Shown: positions 19,088-27,880, numbered from the stretch's first letter. The stretch is DNA of 64,000 nucleotides from Clostridium sp. C2-6-12 (GCF_009928485.1 NZ_JAABNP010000001.1:288210-352209), one strand, 5' to 3'. The notes: generated by a model from the sequence alone, not told the origin. A program made the numbers and translations.

Positions 19088-20146
19088 GAAAATTTATATA
19101 AAGGAAAATGGATTATTGTTATTTGGGCCCCAGGAGGGCAAAATAGACCATATAAATCTCCAAAGGATTTTCATTCTAAAGCAAAGGATTATAAATTGTA
19201 TGTTAGACGCTATTCTAGTACTGTTCCGGCTAAACAAGATGAGGAGAGAGAATTATATAATTTAGCTGGAAATATACCATTTGATGATAGAGTGCATTAC
19301 ACTTCAGAAGTATCAGATTTAAAGCTAAATCTAATAAAAGAGTATCTTGGGGATGTAGAAAGCGATTTGTACCATAAAGTTAGTGATATACCTATTGAAA
19401 AGATATTTGCAGGACCTATTCATGAGCAAATCAGAAATATTCTAAAGTATATAAAGAATACAATAATAAGAGAAAAAGTTATTAAAGTGGCTGGTCAGGC
19501 AGAAGCGATAAGGGTATTTAATTATCCGTATGCAGCAATAGAAGAAGCTATTGTAAATGCAGTATATCATAGAAGCTATGAGGAAAGAAATCCAATAGAA
19601 GTTAGAATTGATAAAGATAGGATTACTATAGTAAGTTATCCAGGACCAGATAAATCAATAAAAAAATCAGATATAGATAGTGGGCAAGTGATTGCAAGAA
19701 GGTATAGAAATAGAAGAATTGGAGACTTTTTGAAAGAATTAAAGCTGACAGAAGGCCGAGCAACAGGTATTCCTAAAATAATTAAGTCTATGAAGATAAA
19801 TAAATCACCAAAACCTATTTTTGATACAGATGATGATAGAACATATTTTTTAGTGAATTTACCTGTTAATAAATATTTTATTGAAGATGAGGCCCAAGAT
19901 AAATCAATAAAGGAAATTGATATAATAAATATAGATAATTTGAATAAGACTGAATTAAAGTTAATTAAAATATTAAAAGAATCAGAGAAATCAAAAAAAG
20001 AAATTGCTTTGGAGTTAGGATATAAATCAATTACCGGAAATCTAAAAAAAGCGATAGATAATTTGCTAAATCAAGGATTGATAGAATATACTATTCCTCA
20101 TAAACCAAAAAGTAAAAATAAAAAATATAAAATAAAAGAGACCTGA
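19088..20146 (+). pseudogene. 5'-truncated AlbA_2/HATPase_c_4-type putative regulator
   Basis: The frame is open from just after a TAA at 19085-19087, five bases past the merR-like stop, and reads directly into IIVIWAPGGQNRPYKSP, the middle of a Schlafen/AlbA_2-type protein (COG2865). LYVRRYSSTVPA, IPFDDRVHY, then EEAIVNAVYHRSYEERNPIEV (the HATPase_c_4 module) and a C-terminal winged helix (KSKKEIALELGYKSITGNLKK) follow. About 120-150 N-terminal residues, including the AlbA_2 domain, are missing and there is no ribosome site. An internal ATG at 19196 could start a shorter product, but it lacks a ribosome site. It looks like a deletion product joined to the merR gene. Confidence 0.8.
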
Positions 20147-20180
20147 TACCTTATTGAGTCAGATCTTTGTATAACAATGG

Positions 20181-20216
20181 AAAGAGGCCACGCATAAAAG
20201 CAAGCATGACCTCTTT
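20181..20216 (+). terminator. Terminator after the truncated AlbA-type gene
   Basis: AAAGAGGCCACGC and GCATGACCTCTTT form a hairpin (with mismatches) followed by T. It is a sister of the hairpin at 13251-13293. Confidence 0.7.
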
Positions 20217-20222
20217 TTCATT

Positions 20223-20345
20223 GAGTTTTTTGTTTTAAGCAAATATATTAGAGGATATAATATATTATAATAAGAAAATTGACTATAGAATTTAAAAGAA
20301 TAAAGGATACCTCATCTAAAACTATGAATGAAGGTGTTCGTGATC
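20223..20345 (+). pseudogene. Relic of a second AAA/PD-(D/E)XK gene (upstream region plus C-terminal scrap)
   Basis: Bases 20223-20280 resemble the region before the intact gene at 21350 (TTTTTTGTTTTAAGC, then GGATATAATAT, AAGAAAA). Directly after, 20284-20338 reads IEFKRIKDTSSKTMNEGV, nearly the same as IEFKRIKDTSPKTMDQGV at about 22850 in the intact gene. So a whole paralogue has lost its centre, leaving two ends about 120 bases long. Confidence 0.7.
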
Positions 20346-20380
20346 CATTATCAAATTAAGTTGTAGAGGGGGCGATATAC

Positions 20381-21061
20381 TTGTGCATAAACATTAATAG
20401 ACATCTAAAAGGATATCGAAATAAATATAAAGTGGATTACTGCCTTGAGGAAGGGAAAATTCTGCATCTATTTGAGTTTGATGAAAAAGAGATATTTCAT
20501 ATAAGTGAAACAGGTAATTCATCGTTTTACAGGTCAGATATAAGAAACTTATTGGAGGAATTTAAAGTATTTGAAAATATAAAAGACAAAGTAAATATAG
20601 AGAAGAAATCTTTTGAACGAATGATAATAGAAGCAGTTGAGGATTTTTATGAACATGAGTTCAGAGATAAGTTTAGTAAGAACCAGTATAGAGCATATCT
20701 TCGCAAGAAAAAAGAAAATGAAATTTTACAAGATATGATCTATTATGAAGAAGAATATGGTGAAAATTTTAATGATGAAGAACATTTTAAAATGTGGTAT
20801 GTAAATATAATTAACTACAACTACAACACAAAATTTGATACATATAATGAAGCTAAAAGATATCATAAATCTGAAGGATGGAAGAAGCTAAGAGGTGAAA
20901 GTAAATCTAACTTTTATGATTTAACATCAGAGGAAGCAGAGATTTTCAAAGAAGTGCTTAAGATAGGATTTAGTAAACTTGCTAAGAAATATCATCCTGA
21001 TGTAAATGGGGATAGTGATAAGATGAAGTTGCTAAATAGTTTAAAAGAGAAAATCAAATAA
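20381..21061 (+). CDS. J-domain-like protein, otherwise unknown
   Basis: 226 residues. TTG start at 20381 with AGAGGGGG upstream; no ATG fits. Residues 1-180 are charged, helical and not recognised. The C-terminus (about 185-226) reads EIFKEVLKIGFSKLAKKYHPDVNGDSDKMKLLNSLKEKI, quoted here in parts: it has helix II, the HPD loop and helix III of a DnaJ J-domain placed at the C-terminal end rather than at the N-terminus. The HPD tripeptide is what stimulates DnaK ATPase. It may be a dedicated DnaK adaptor; a chance resemblance is unlikely given the HPD context. Confidence 0.75.
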   Translation: MCININRHLKGYRNKYKVDYCLEEGKILHLFEFDEKEIFHISETGNSSFYRSDIRNLLEEFKVFENIKDKVNIEKKSFERMIIEAVEDFYEHEFRDKFSKNQYRAYLRKKKENEILQDMIYYEEEYGENFNDEEHFKMWYVNIINYNYNTKFDTYNEAKRYHKSEGWKKLRGESKSNFYDLTSEEAEIFKEVLKIGFSKLAKKYHPDVNGDSDKMKLLNSLKEKIK

Positions 21062-21191
21062 AGCAGAATATCTTAATATTTCAAAATCTATGCTACTTTT
21101 AATTCTTTCTTTGCATTGTTATAATATTGTTCTGGTCACAGTTTAGCAATAAAAACGATAAAGATGACAGAGAAGGTGAATTCAAGGAATA

Positions 21192-21266
21192 AATCTTATC
21201 TGCTTTTTTGTTTTAAGGAAGGATAATCAATATGTTGAAAAATCTTATCTGTTTTTTTGTTTTAAG
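21192..21266 (+). repeat. Two copies of a 26-base repeat (also at 27949)
   Basis: AATCTTATCTG followed by a T run and GTTTTAAG occurs at 21192-21219, 21241-21266 and 27949-27974. At 27924 it is the right half of a perfect terminator hairpin, so the two copies here look like terminator 3' halves. Confidence 0.65.
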
Positions 21267-21349
21267 CGATTGGGTTATAGGATATAATATTAAGAAAAGA
21301 CGTGAAGCGGGAAATAAAACTATGCCTAATAAGAGAGGAGGGTTATTAA

Positions 21350-23029
21350 ATGAATAAGACTATACAAATAGGAATATCTGATTTTAGAGAATTAATAGAA
21401 AGAAATAATTACTTTGTAGACAAAAGTTTATTAATAAAAGAATTTATAGAAAATGGAGCTAAGATTATTTTAACCCCAAGACCAAGACGTTTTGGGAAGA
21501 CGTTAAATTTAAGTATGCTCAGATATTTCTTCGACATAAGAGAAAAAGAGGAAACAAAAGATTTATTTAGAGGGCTAAAAATAGAAAATGAAGCAGAAAT
21601 AATGAAGCTTCAAGGAGAATATCCAGTTATTTTTATTACCTTTAAAAATCAAAAGCATATAAATTATGAAGAATTTTTAGAAGGAATGAGTAATCTCATA
21701 TCTAATTTATATAGAGAATATGAATACTTGTTAGATAGTACTAAATTAACGGAAAATGACAAAGGAAAATATCAAGCTTATTTAAAAGAAGAGATTAATA
21801 CAGCTACATTACAAAATGGTATAAGTGATTTAATGTATTATTTAAATAAACATTATGGAAAAAAAGTAATGTTATTTATAGATGAATATGATGTGCCTAT
21901 TCAAGAAGCATACCTACGTGGATATTATGAAGAAATGATAGTAATAATAAGAAATTTATTAACTGCAGCACTTAAAGATAATTTATATGTTGAAAAATCA
22001 TTAATAACAGGAATACTTAGAGTTGCAAAGGAGAGTATTTTTTCTGGATTAAATAATCTCCAAGTAAATACCATATTGGGTTTTAAGTTTAATGAGCAAT
22101 TTGGATTTACAGAAGAAGAATTAAAAGAACTCTTAAAATATTATAATTTAGATGATAAATGTGAAGACATAAGAAAATGGTATAATGGTTATATTTTTGG
22201 AGGGGAAGTAATATATAATCCCTGGTCTGTATTAAATTATATTGATAATAATAATGCTGGATTTATGCCTTATTGGATTAATAGCAGCAGCAATGATTTA
22301 ATTAAAAAACTTCTTCTTCAAGGTGACAATAATATGAAGTTAGAACTTGAAGAACTTATAGATGGAAATTCTATAAATAAAATGATTGATGATAATATAG
22401 TAATGTCAGAAGTTGAAGATTCAAGTGAGAATATCTGGAGCTTCCTGTTAATGAGTGGGTATTTAAAAGCTACAAAAACTGAAGTGATAAGAGGCAGATT
22501 GAACTGTGAACTTAAAATTCCTAATGAAGAAGTCCAAATATTTTATGAAAATTTAATTGTAAAATGGTTTAAAGAAACATTAAATAATCAAAAATATAAT
22601 ACTATGTTGACTGCTTTAATTACCAAAGACCTTGAAGTGTTTGAAGAAATATTTAGTGATTTTGTAATGATGAATATGAGTTATTTTGATCCATCAGGAA
22701 AAGAACCAGAAAAGGTGTATCATGCTTTTGTACTTGGAATGATAGTATCTCTTGCAGATAAATATGAAGTTAAATCCAACAAAGAAAGCGGTTATGGTAG
22801 ATACGATGTTATGCTGATTCCAAGAAATCCTTCAAAGCTTGGAATTATTATTGAATTTAAAAGAATAAAAGATACTTCACCTAAAACTATGGATCAAGGA
22901 GTTAAGGAAGCCTTAGACCAAATTGAAGAAAATAAATATGAAGCTGAACTTCAGGATAGAGGCATAACTCATATATGGAAATTGGCAATTGTATTTAAAG
23001 GGAAAAGTGTTAAGATTGTAGAAGAATAA
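21350..23029 (+). CDS. AAA-ATPase-like / PD-(D/E)XK nuclease-superfamily protein
   Basis: 559 residues; ATG 21350 after GAGAGGAGGG. Residues 1-60 carry GISDFRELIERNNYFVDKS and RPRRFGKT (variant Walker A), typical of the AAA_ATPase-like family PF09820; MLFIDEYDVPI (about 178-188) is Walker B. FGFTEEELKELL and IRKWYNGYIFG are family hallmarks. The C-terminus holds a PD-(D/E)XK-type core: GRYDVML with Asp, then IIIEFKRIK (E-x-K), matching PF08011. These proteins are multi-copy in clostridia, Bacteroides and others and suspected to be mobile or defence-related; no substrate is known. A relic of a second copy lies 1 kb upstream. A REP palindrome follows ten bases after the stop. Confidence 0.9.
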   Translation: MNKTIQIGISDFRELIERNNYFVDKSLLIKEFIENGAKIILTPRPRRFGKTLNLSMLRYFFDIREKEETKDLFRGLKIENEAEIMKLQGEYPVIFITFKNQKHINYEEFLEGMSNLISNLYREYEYLLDSTKLTENDKGKYQAYLKEEINTATLQNGISDLMYYLNKHYGKKVMLFIDEYDVPIQEAYLRGYYEEMIVIIRNLLTAALKDNLYVEKSLITGILRVAKESIFSGLNNLQVNTILGFKFNEQFGFTEEELKELLKYYNLDDKCEDIRKWYNGYIFGGEVIYNPWSVLNYIDNNNAGFMPYWINSSSNDLIKKLLLQGDNNMKLELEELIDGNSINKMIDDNIVMSEVEDSSENIWSFLLMSGYLKATKTEVIRGRLNCELKIPNEEVQIFYENLIVKWFKETLNNQKYNTMLTALITKDLEVFEEIFSDFVMMNMSYFDPSGKEPEKVYHAFVLGMIVSLADKYEVKSNKESGYGRYDVMLIPRNPSKLGIIIEFKRIKDTSPKTMDQGVKEALDQIEENKYEAELQDRGITHIWKLAIVFKGKSVKIVEE

Positions 23030-23038
23030 TATTTTTTT

Positions 23039-23081
23039 GGGGGTCAGACCCCTGGGGAAAATTCCCAGGGGTCTGACCCCC
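23039..23081. repeat. REP-like element 1: perfect 18-base inverted repeat (REPIN-like)
   Basis: GGGGGTCAGACCCCTGGG, 7-base loop, then its exact complement ending at 23081. Two REP units head to head, between the AAA/PD-(D/E)XK gene and the convergent DUF2922 gene; it may also act as a bidirectional terminator. Confidence 0.9.
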
Positions 23082-23091
23082 ATATTTATCA

Positions 23092-23310
23092 TTAATCTAC
23101 AGTAAACTTAGTGATTTTTCTTTCAGTCATCTTAGCATCAGCCTTTGATACTAAAGCTCCTGTTGGTGTAAGAAACACATTCTTAGCAATTATTGTGTCC
23201 ATTAGGGCATTAGCTTGAGCTTCTGTAAATGTTGATTTAACACCATTTATGCTGATAGTTGTTTTGCCACCCTTTTCAGTTGCAAAAACCATTGTTAATA
23301 CATATTCCAT
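23092..23310 (-). CDS. DUF2922-family small protein
   Basis: 72 residues; ATG at 23310 with GGAGGTG at proper spacing. Pattern YVLTMVFATEKGGKTTISI, then ALMDTIIAKNVFLTPTGALV, matches DUF2922, a short beta-rich protein common in Firmicutes next to DUF1659 and YvrJ proteins. No signal peptide or membrane helix. It is the last of four minus-strand genes headed by a sigma factor. Confidence 0.85.
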   Translation of the reverse strand: MEYVLTMVFATEKGGKTTISINGVKSTFTEAQANALMDTIIAKNVFLTPTGALVSKADAKMTERKITKFTVD

Positions 23311-23477
23311 TTAAAATTCACCTCCTTCTTGTAATACACAATTTGAGAAACATTCCTATGAAGTTTGAAAAAGTATTTAAAAATTCCGTAGGAATTTTAT
23401 CCTTAATCGGTAACACACTAATCGGTAACATGCTACCCATAAAGGGCATCAATCATAAATTGAAAATTGTCAATTTC

Positions 23478-23702
23478 CTAGCTGTTCACTAAGTCAGATG
23501 ATACATTTAAAGATACATTTCTAGAATTTGCTTCTAAAACATCTTTAATAGCTGTAGCAACATCATAAGCATTTTGTGGGTCTACATCGTTTCTTAAGTG
23601 TGAGAAAGTTCTTTTAGAATAGATTGGATCACCACTTTTGTCAGCGCCTTTTTGAACTTCAATGTTAAGTGAAGTTTCAGTTATAACTTTATTTATAGCC
23701 AT
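23478..23702 (-). CDS. DUF1659-family small protein
   Basis: 74 residues from the ATG at 23702, eight bases after GGAGG; a GTG at 23711 overlaps the ribosome site. Sequence TSLNIEVQKGADKSGDPIYSKRTF and AYDVATAIKDVLEANS fits DUF1659. The role is unknown. A promoter-like motif shared with the sigma-factor gene lies just upstream (23731-23763). Confidence 0.85.
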   Translation of the reverse strand: MAINKVITETSLNIEVQKGADKSGDPIYSKRTFSHLRNDVDPQNAYDVATAIKDVLEANSRNVSLNVSSDLVNS

Positions 23703-23730
23703 TTTTTTCACCTCCTTTCTGTTGGTTCAT

Positions 23731-23763
23731 AAAATATATATGGGTATATTGGAAAGTTAACAC
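23731..23763 (-). promoter_or_regulatory. Candidate promoter for the DUF1659 gene, shared motif copy A
   Basis: Minus strand: GTTAACTTTCC, a short A/T stretch, then CCATATATA. It matches copy B before the sigma gene (GTAAAATTTCC ... CCATATATA) and ends about 25 bases before the ribosome site. Confidence 0.5.
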
Positions 23764-23778
23764 GGAAAATTAAAAAAA

Positions 23779-23979
23779 TTATGAAATTTTTTTGGAAACT
23801 GTATTTTCTTCACCATTTTCAATAATCATGCCAGTTTTTGCTGAGATTATATTATTTAGCTTACTAATGGAATTTGTTAAGGAATCGATTTGTTTTTCTA
23901 AGCGAATCAATAAATAAGCACTGACTGCTACAGGGAAACCAACATTTCCTATAAGGCCTATCAATTCATTAATAGTCAT
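23779..23979 (-). CDS. YvrJ-family small membrane protein
   Basis: 66 residues; ATG at 23979, nine bases after GGAGG (a start at 23988 would overlap it). The NVGFPVAVSAYLLIRLE segment with one membrane helix and a following amphipathic helix (KQIDSLTNSISKLNNII) is the YvrJ pattern. In Bacillus subtilis yvrJ is near the SigO/RsoA genes yvrI and yvrHa, so presence next to a sigma gene fits. No function known. Confidence 0.85.
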   Translation of the reverse strand: MTINELIGLIGNVGFPVAVSAYLLIRLEKQIDSLTNSISKLNNIISAKTGMIIENGEENTVSKKIS

Positions 23980-24146
23980 AAGTATCACCTCCTCATATAC
24001 AGTTTTTTATATAATTTTTACACTACCTATACAGTATGGATTTTAAAATATATATAATAGTTAAATGATCAAAAATGAATAATGAATAGTAAATCCTTGA
24101 ACATTTATCATCAATTAATTTAATTTATTAGAACCTAGTGTAAAAG

Positions 24147-24722
24147 CTAATATATTGCACAACCCATATGGTTCTTTAACTTATTTAATATAGTTTGTTT
24201 CTTCTTACTGGCAGTGGAATAGCACATGTTTTTCCAATAAGCATATGTTCTTAAAGATGAGTTATTAAAATAAACAAAAATGATTAATTCCCTTTCCTCT
24301 TGAGATAAACTATCCATAGCAGTTTTCAGAAGCTGTGAAGCTGTTTTATTCCAGAGCATATCATCTAAAGCATCCATCTCTGATGGAAGTATATGTTCTA
24401 AATTATCTGATAAAATGAGAGCTTCTTTGCCTTCTGTGGCACTTCTTTTAACACTTCTTTCAATTAAATCATTTATGCTTCTTCTTATTCCACTCATAGC
24501 ATAGCCTACAAATCTATGCCTATCTAAATTGTAAGCAGAAACACAGTTAAATAAGATTCTGTAACATTCATTTTGTATATCTTCCTTGTCATAACCATTT
24601 ATAAAGGTTTTGCTGGAAAGATTTAATATGAAGGGTTTGAAATTTTCAGCTAATTTTTCCTTTGATAATTTGTTTTCAGCTTTAGCAGCTGCAACTAAAG
24701 CTTCAATTTCGTTGAAATTCAT
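24147..24722 (-). CDS. Sigma-70-family RNA polymerase sigma factor (TcdR/UviA-like or YvrI-like)
   Basis: 191 residues; ATG 24722 after AGGAGGT. Region 2-like: LAENFKPFILNLSSKTF, YDKEDIQNECYRILFNCVSAYN, RFVGYAMSGIRRSINDL. Region 4-like: AMDSLSQEERELIIFVYFNNSSLRTYAYWKNMCYST plus a basic end. Region 4 helix-turn-helix is diverged (AYWKNMCYSTASKKKQTIL). This size and layout fit small alternative sigma factors of clostridia that control toxins or bacteriocins, and the YvrI/SigO type. It is read away from an HTH gene, with YvrJ, DUF1659 and DUF2922 genes following on the same strand, so it may control them. Confidence 0.85.
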   Translation of the reverse strand: MNFNEIEALVAAAKAENKLSKEKLAENFKPFILNLSSKTFINGYDKEDIQNECYRILFNCVSAYNLDRHRFVGYAMSGIRRSINDLIERSVKRSATEGKEALILSDNLEHILPSEMDALDDMLWNKTASQLLKTAMDSLSQEERELIIFVYFNNSSLRTYAYWKNMCYSTASKKKQTILNKLKNHMGCAIY

Positions 24723-24770
24723 AAAGTAATACCTCCTAAATTAAATAATTTTATGAGTTTTAGTTTTACT

Positions 24771-24798
24771 TTATATATGGTTTTAGGGAAATTTTACC
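24771..24798 (-). promoter_or_regulatory. Candidate promoter for the sigma-factor gene, shared motif copy B
   Basis: Minus strand: GTAAAATTTCC, 7 bases, then CCATATATAA, about 50 bases before the sigma start. It resembles copy A at 23731-23763 and could be an autoregulated promoter read by this sigma factor. Confidence 0.5.
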
Positions 24799-25027
24799 AT
24801 AAAATATTTAAAAAATTGGTTTTAAAGCAGTAAACTATATGTTTCATGTCGCTTTATATATAAAATCTATTAAATTTGATAAAAATAAATGTAAATGGCT
24901 AAATTAAGGTATTTTGAACAAATAAGAGGTTGGAAAGTGTAATGAAATTTATATAAAATACATTTAAGGGAATTATTTACAACGAGGTTGGATAATTTGA
25001 AATTATAAAATATGGAGGCAAAATACT

Positions 25028-25357
25028 ATGGAGAGACTTTTAATTGAATGTCAGGAAATATTTATGAATAGCGAGGTCAATGAGAGAATAAGGTATTTGA
25101 GAAAAATGAGAAATTTAACAATAAAACAAGCAGCGGAGTTAAGTATTACAACTGAAAAGTGTTGGTCAGACTGGGAGAATGGAAAATCAATTCCTAGAAG
25201 AGGAAGTAAAAAAATAATAGCAGCAGCACTTGGGGTTAGTGAAGAATTAATATTTGAAAATCCAAAGAAATATGATTTTAATAAGATGAAAGAAATGATA
25301 AGTGAAAAATATAATGATATTAATGACGTTTCAAATAAAATGTTTCAACCAATATAA
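25028..25357 (+). CDS. XRE-family helix-turn-helix protein
   Basis: 109 residues; ATG 25028 after GGAGG. Residues 17-75 are a Cro/CI-type HTH: ERIRYLRKMRNLTIKQAAE, then CWSDWENGKSIPRRGSKKII and AAALGVSEELIFE. The tail is charged. It is divergent from the sigma-factor gene across a 305-base AT-rich gap and precedes phage-like genes, so it may be a phage or element repressor remnant. An internal ATG at 25064 would also keep the whole HTH. Confidence 0.8.
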   Translation: MERLLIECQEIFMNSEVNERIRYLRKMRNLTIKQAAELSITTEKCWSDWENGKSIPRRGSKKIIAAALGVSEELIFENPKKYDFNKMKEMISEKYNDINDVSNKMFQPI

Positions 25358-25504
25358 TGAAAACGTTTTGTTGAGGTGAATATTATCTAATGTTAACGTA
25401 TTTAAAATTAAATATATATGTTGCAATTTTAATTCTTCATTTAAAGTAGGCGATTGTAATTTATTTTGGATAGATTGTTTTTTGTGCAGATAGGAGAAAT
25501 TGAA

Positions 25505-26092
25505 GTGGTGAAAAGTAATATTTTAAAAGAATTTAGAAATGGAATTGATGGGTTAGATATTGCTGCAATTATGGGCTTGGACAAAAATAAAAATTTAGGT
25601 GATGTTTACTTAGAGAAGCTAAACTCAATTGATGAAATTACAAAATATGGTGGCATTTTAGAAAAAACAAGTGAAGCTGATTATTGGAATTTAACTTTTG
25701 AAGAAATGATTGCAAGAGAATATTCACTTAGAAGTAATAGGAAGATCAGAAAAGGAAATAAGCAGCTAATAGATGAGGAACATGATTTTATAGTATCCAA
25801 TATTAATAGAAAGGTGGTTGGGGAAAACTCCATTTTAATTTGTAAATGTGAAAGTATATTTTTTGCTGTTAACTGGAAGGGGGAGGAGGTGCCAGCTGGA
25901 TATGTCCTTGAAGCCCAACATTCCATGAGAGTTTCTAAAGCTGAGAAATGCTATGTAGCATCATTACTTGGTGGTAAAAAATTTGTATATAAAGAAGTTT
26001 TAAGAGATGACAAGGTAATTGATATGATTGTTCAAATAGAAAAAGATTTCTGGGTTAATAATATTTTAAATAGAATTCCGCCTAAGGAATAA
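25505..26092 (+). CDS. YqaJ-type viral recombinase/nuclease-like protein, probably remnant
   Basis: 195 residues from GTG 25505, which has AGGAGA at 25492-25497; TTG 25466 has no site. The C-terminal half (GYVLEAQHSMRVSKAEKCYVASLLGGKKFVYKEVLRD, quoted for its Q-H-x-M and the K/Y residues that follow) matches the end of YqaJ/lambda-exonuclease-like recombinases, whose catalytic E-x-Q helix is EAQH. The N-terminal part that should carry the first acidic residues of the PD-(D/E)XK core is short or diverged (family about 300). It probably came from a prophage. Confidence 0.7.
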   Translation: MVKSNILKEFRNGIDGLDIAAIMGLDKNKNLGDVYLEKLNSIDEITKYGGILEKTSEADYWNLTFEEMIAREYSLRSNRKIRKGNKQLIDEEHDFIVSNINRKVVGENSILICKCESIFFAVNWKGEEVPAGYVLEAQHSMRVSKAEKCYVASLLGGKKFVYKEVLRDDKVIDMIVQIEKDFWVNNILNRIPPKE

Positions 26093-26357
26093 GAAAGAAG
26101 ACAATGTATTAACATAAAAAAATGGAAACGTGTTTATAATCTATAGGAAGTAATGACTAATAAAACAATATGTTAATAAACTCACAAATTCATAAACTTA
26201 TAAGATTTTATATTCATAAATTTATATATGGTTTCATATAAGCAATTGAAAGAAAATAATGAGTAAAATAAGAGCGAAAGTAAGAAAGAAAATAAGAAGC
26301 ATATTAAAAAGGAAAATAAAAGGCCTAAAATTAACAAAAAAGAGGAGGTAGAAAGGA

Positions 26358-27371
26358 ATGGCTACAAAACTATATAATTCTCATTTATCAAAAATAATAT
26401 TTGAATGCAATGAATACTACATTATTGATACTTATATATCTTTAGCAGCCATTTCTACTGAAATTGATTCAAAATATATTATTCAAACCTCTACAAGCTC
26501 TAAGGCTGATCTCGTAGCTTTAGTTCGTCGCAATTTAAAGGTTTCTTATAAAACTGTATTTAATTGTATAAACAAATTAATTGAAAAATCAATTTTAGCT
26601 TTTGATTACGCATTAGATAGCTGGGTTTTAGTTGATATGGAGAATATGACAAAAGCTAAAGGTAGCTTAAAGAGTGATTTAAACTCTACTACAGTTAAAG
26701 AAAAGTCTGTTCTAACTGGTTATACTAATATAAGAAAATTCTTTTTCACTTCTGAATTCAGAAATATGAAAGCTCGTGAAAAGAGACTTATGATGTACAT
26801 GTCGGCTCTTAACGATTCTAAAGCTTCAAAATTTCATGATGGTTTTTCTATAAACCTATTAAAATTCAATAGCACCTGGATGAAAGTTTTAAAGACTAAA
26901 TGTAAATACTACGCAAAATATACTATTGATAAAATGCTTAATAAGTATTCAGAAATATTTAAAAATAATAGTGAAAATGAGCGCTCAAAAGACTTATCTC
27001 CTAAGAAAAATGCAAATTTTAAATTCTACTTTGAATGTGAAGTAATTAATACTAAGATTAAAGAAGATGATTATATCGAACTAGTTAAAATTAATAATCC
27101 CAATGAATACAATCTTGTAATGGAAAAGGCCAAATTTGCTGAAATAACATTGACTAAAAAGTTAGTGATGCACTTAGTGCGTGCAATAGCTAATCTTAAG
27201 GAATGGTTTTTAAAAGAAAGAATCACTCAACTTATAGTAAATAAATATAGAGCTATTCAAATTCATAAAAGCCGCGAGAATATAAAATCATTACCTGCAT
27301 ATGCTGCGGCTGTGGTCAGAAGTGTTGTAAATGAATATAGGGGACTGACCCTTGGGGAAAATTACCAATAA
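26358..27371 (+). CDS. Unknown protein with winged-helix-like N-terminal region; 3' end made by a REP element
   Basis: 337 residues; ATG 26358 after GAGGAGGT. Residues 55-90 (VALVRRNLKVSYKTVFNCINKLIEKSIL) look like a winged helix-turn-helix, and the rest is helical and rich in Lys. No family is recognised; a plasmid- or phage-type replication protein is one possibility. The last eight codons (GLTLGENY and Gln, stop) are encoded by REP element 2, so the native C-terminus has been replaced or extended. Codon use is like the neighbouring phage-like genes. Confidence 0.75.
   Translation: MATKLYNSHLSKIIFECNEYYIIDTYISLAAISTEIDSKYIIQTSTSSKADLVALVRRNLKVSYKTVFNCINKLIEKSILAFDYALDSWVLVDMENMTKAKGSLKSDLNSTTVKEKSVLTGYTNIRKFFFTSEFRNMKAREKRLMMYMSALNDSKASKFHDGFSINLLKFNSTWMKVLKTKCKYYAKYTIDKMLNKYSEIFKNNSENERSKDLSPKKNANFKFYFECEVINTKIKEDDYIELVKINNPNEYNLVMEKAKFAEITLTKKLVMHLVRAIANLKEWFLKERITQLIVNKYRAIQIHKSRENIKSLPAYAAAVVRSVVNEYRGLTLGENYQ
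27340..27366 (+). repeat. REP-like element 2, inside the 3' end of the preceding gene
   Basis: GGGGACTGACCCTTGGGG then AAAATTACC. Same orientation as elements 3-6. It encodes GLTLGENY of the gene ending at 27371. Confidence 0.85.
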
Positions 27372-27880
27372 GCAGGGGTTATTAATTTACAATATATTAA
27401 TGAAGGGATAAACCCTTAGTGAATTTTGAAGAATAAATAAATTATGATGTTCTGAAGAAAGAGATTTTTTAGAATATCTTCTTTAATGTGTCTTAGATGA
27501 GAGAGTGATTTCTTGTCTTTTTTTCGTGTAGAAAAATATAGAAGCTTTAAAGATGGTAAGACTTGTAGCGAGTGAAAATAAAGAATTTACAATTGCGGAA
27601 CAAATAACAACTAAGAAGCAAACTCCAGGCGCGAAAAAATGTAAAGACATTAAATAATTTTCTATAGTTATTAAAATATAGTTTATAATTATTTAATTTG
27701 TTTATATTACTATAAAATTTTATATTCTTTTATTTAAAATGTAAATCATCTCCTAGACTTTATATATCAATCTGTTCATAGATATATTATGCAACCATAA
27801 ATTGTATGTATAGTCTATTAATTGTATGTATATTGTATTAAGTGTAAGAATTAAAGATAAACTGTGAGATAGGAAATTAA

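Noticed and set aside
19120..19145. GGGCCCCAGGAGGGC as a seventh REP element
   Set aside because: It lacks the CTGAC/TCAGA core and codes the conserved WAPGGQ of the AlbA-type protein.
23995..24020. Third copy of the sigma-type motif before the YvrJ gene
   Set aside because: The block spacing differs and the -10-like part would leave almost no leader before the ribosome site.
27532..27657. Short open tail as an independent small gene
   Set aside because: 34 codons from the only ATG and no ribosome site; kept only as a note in the gap entry.
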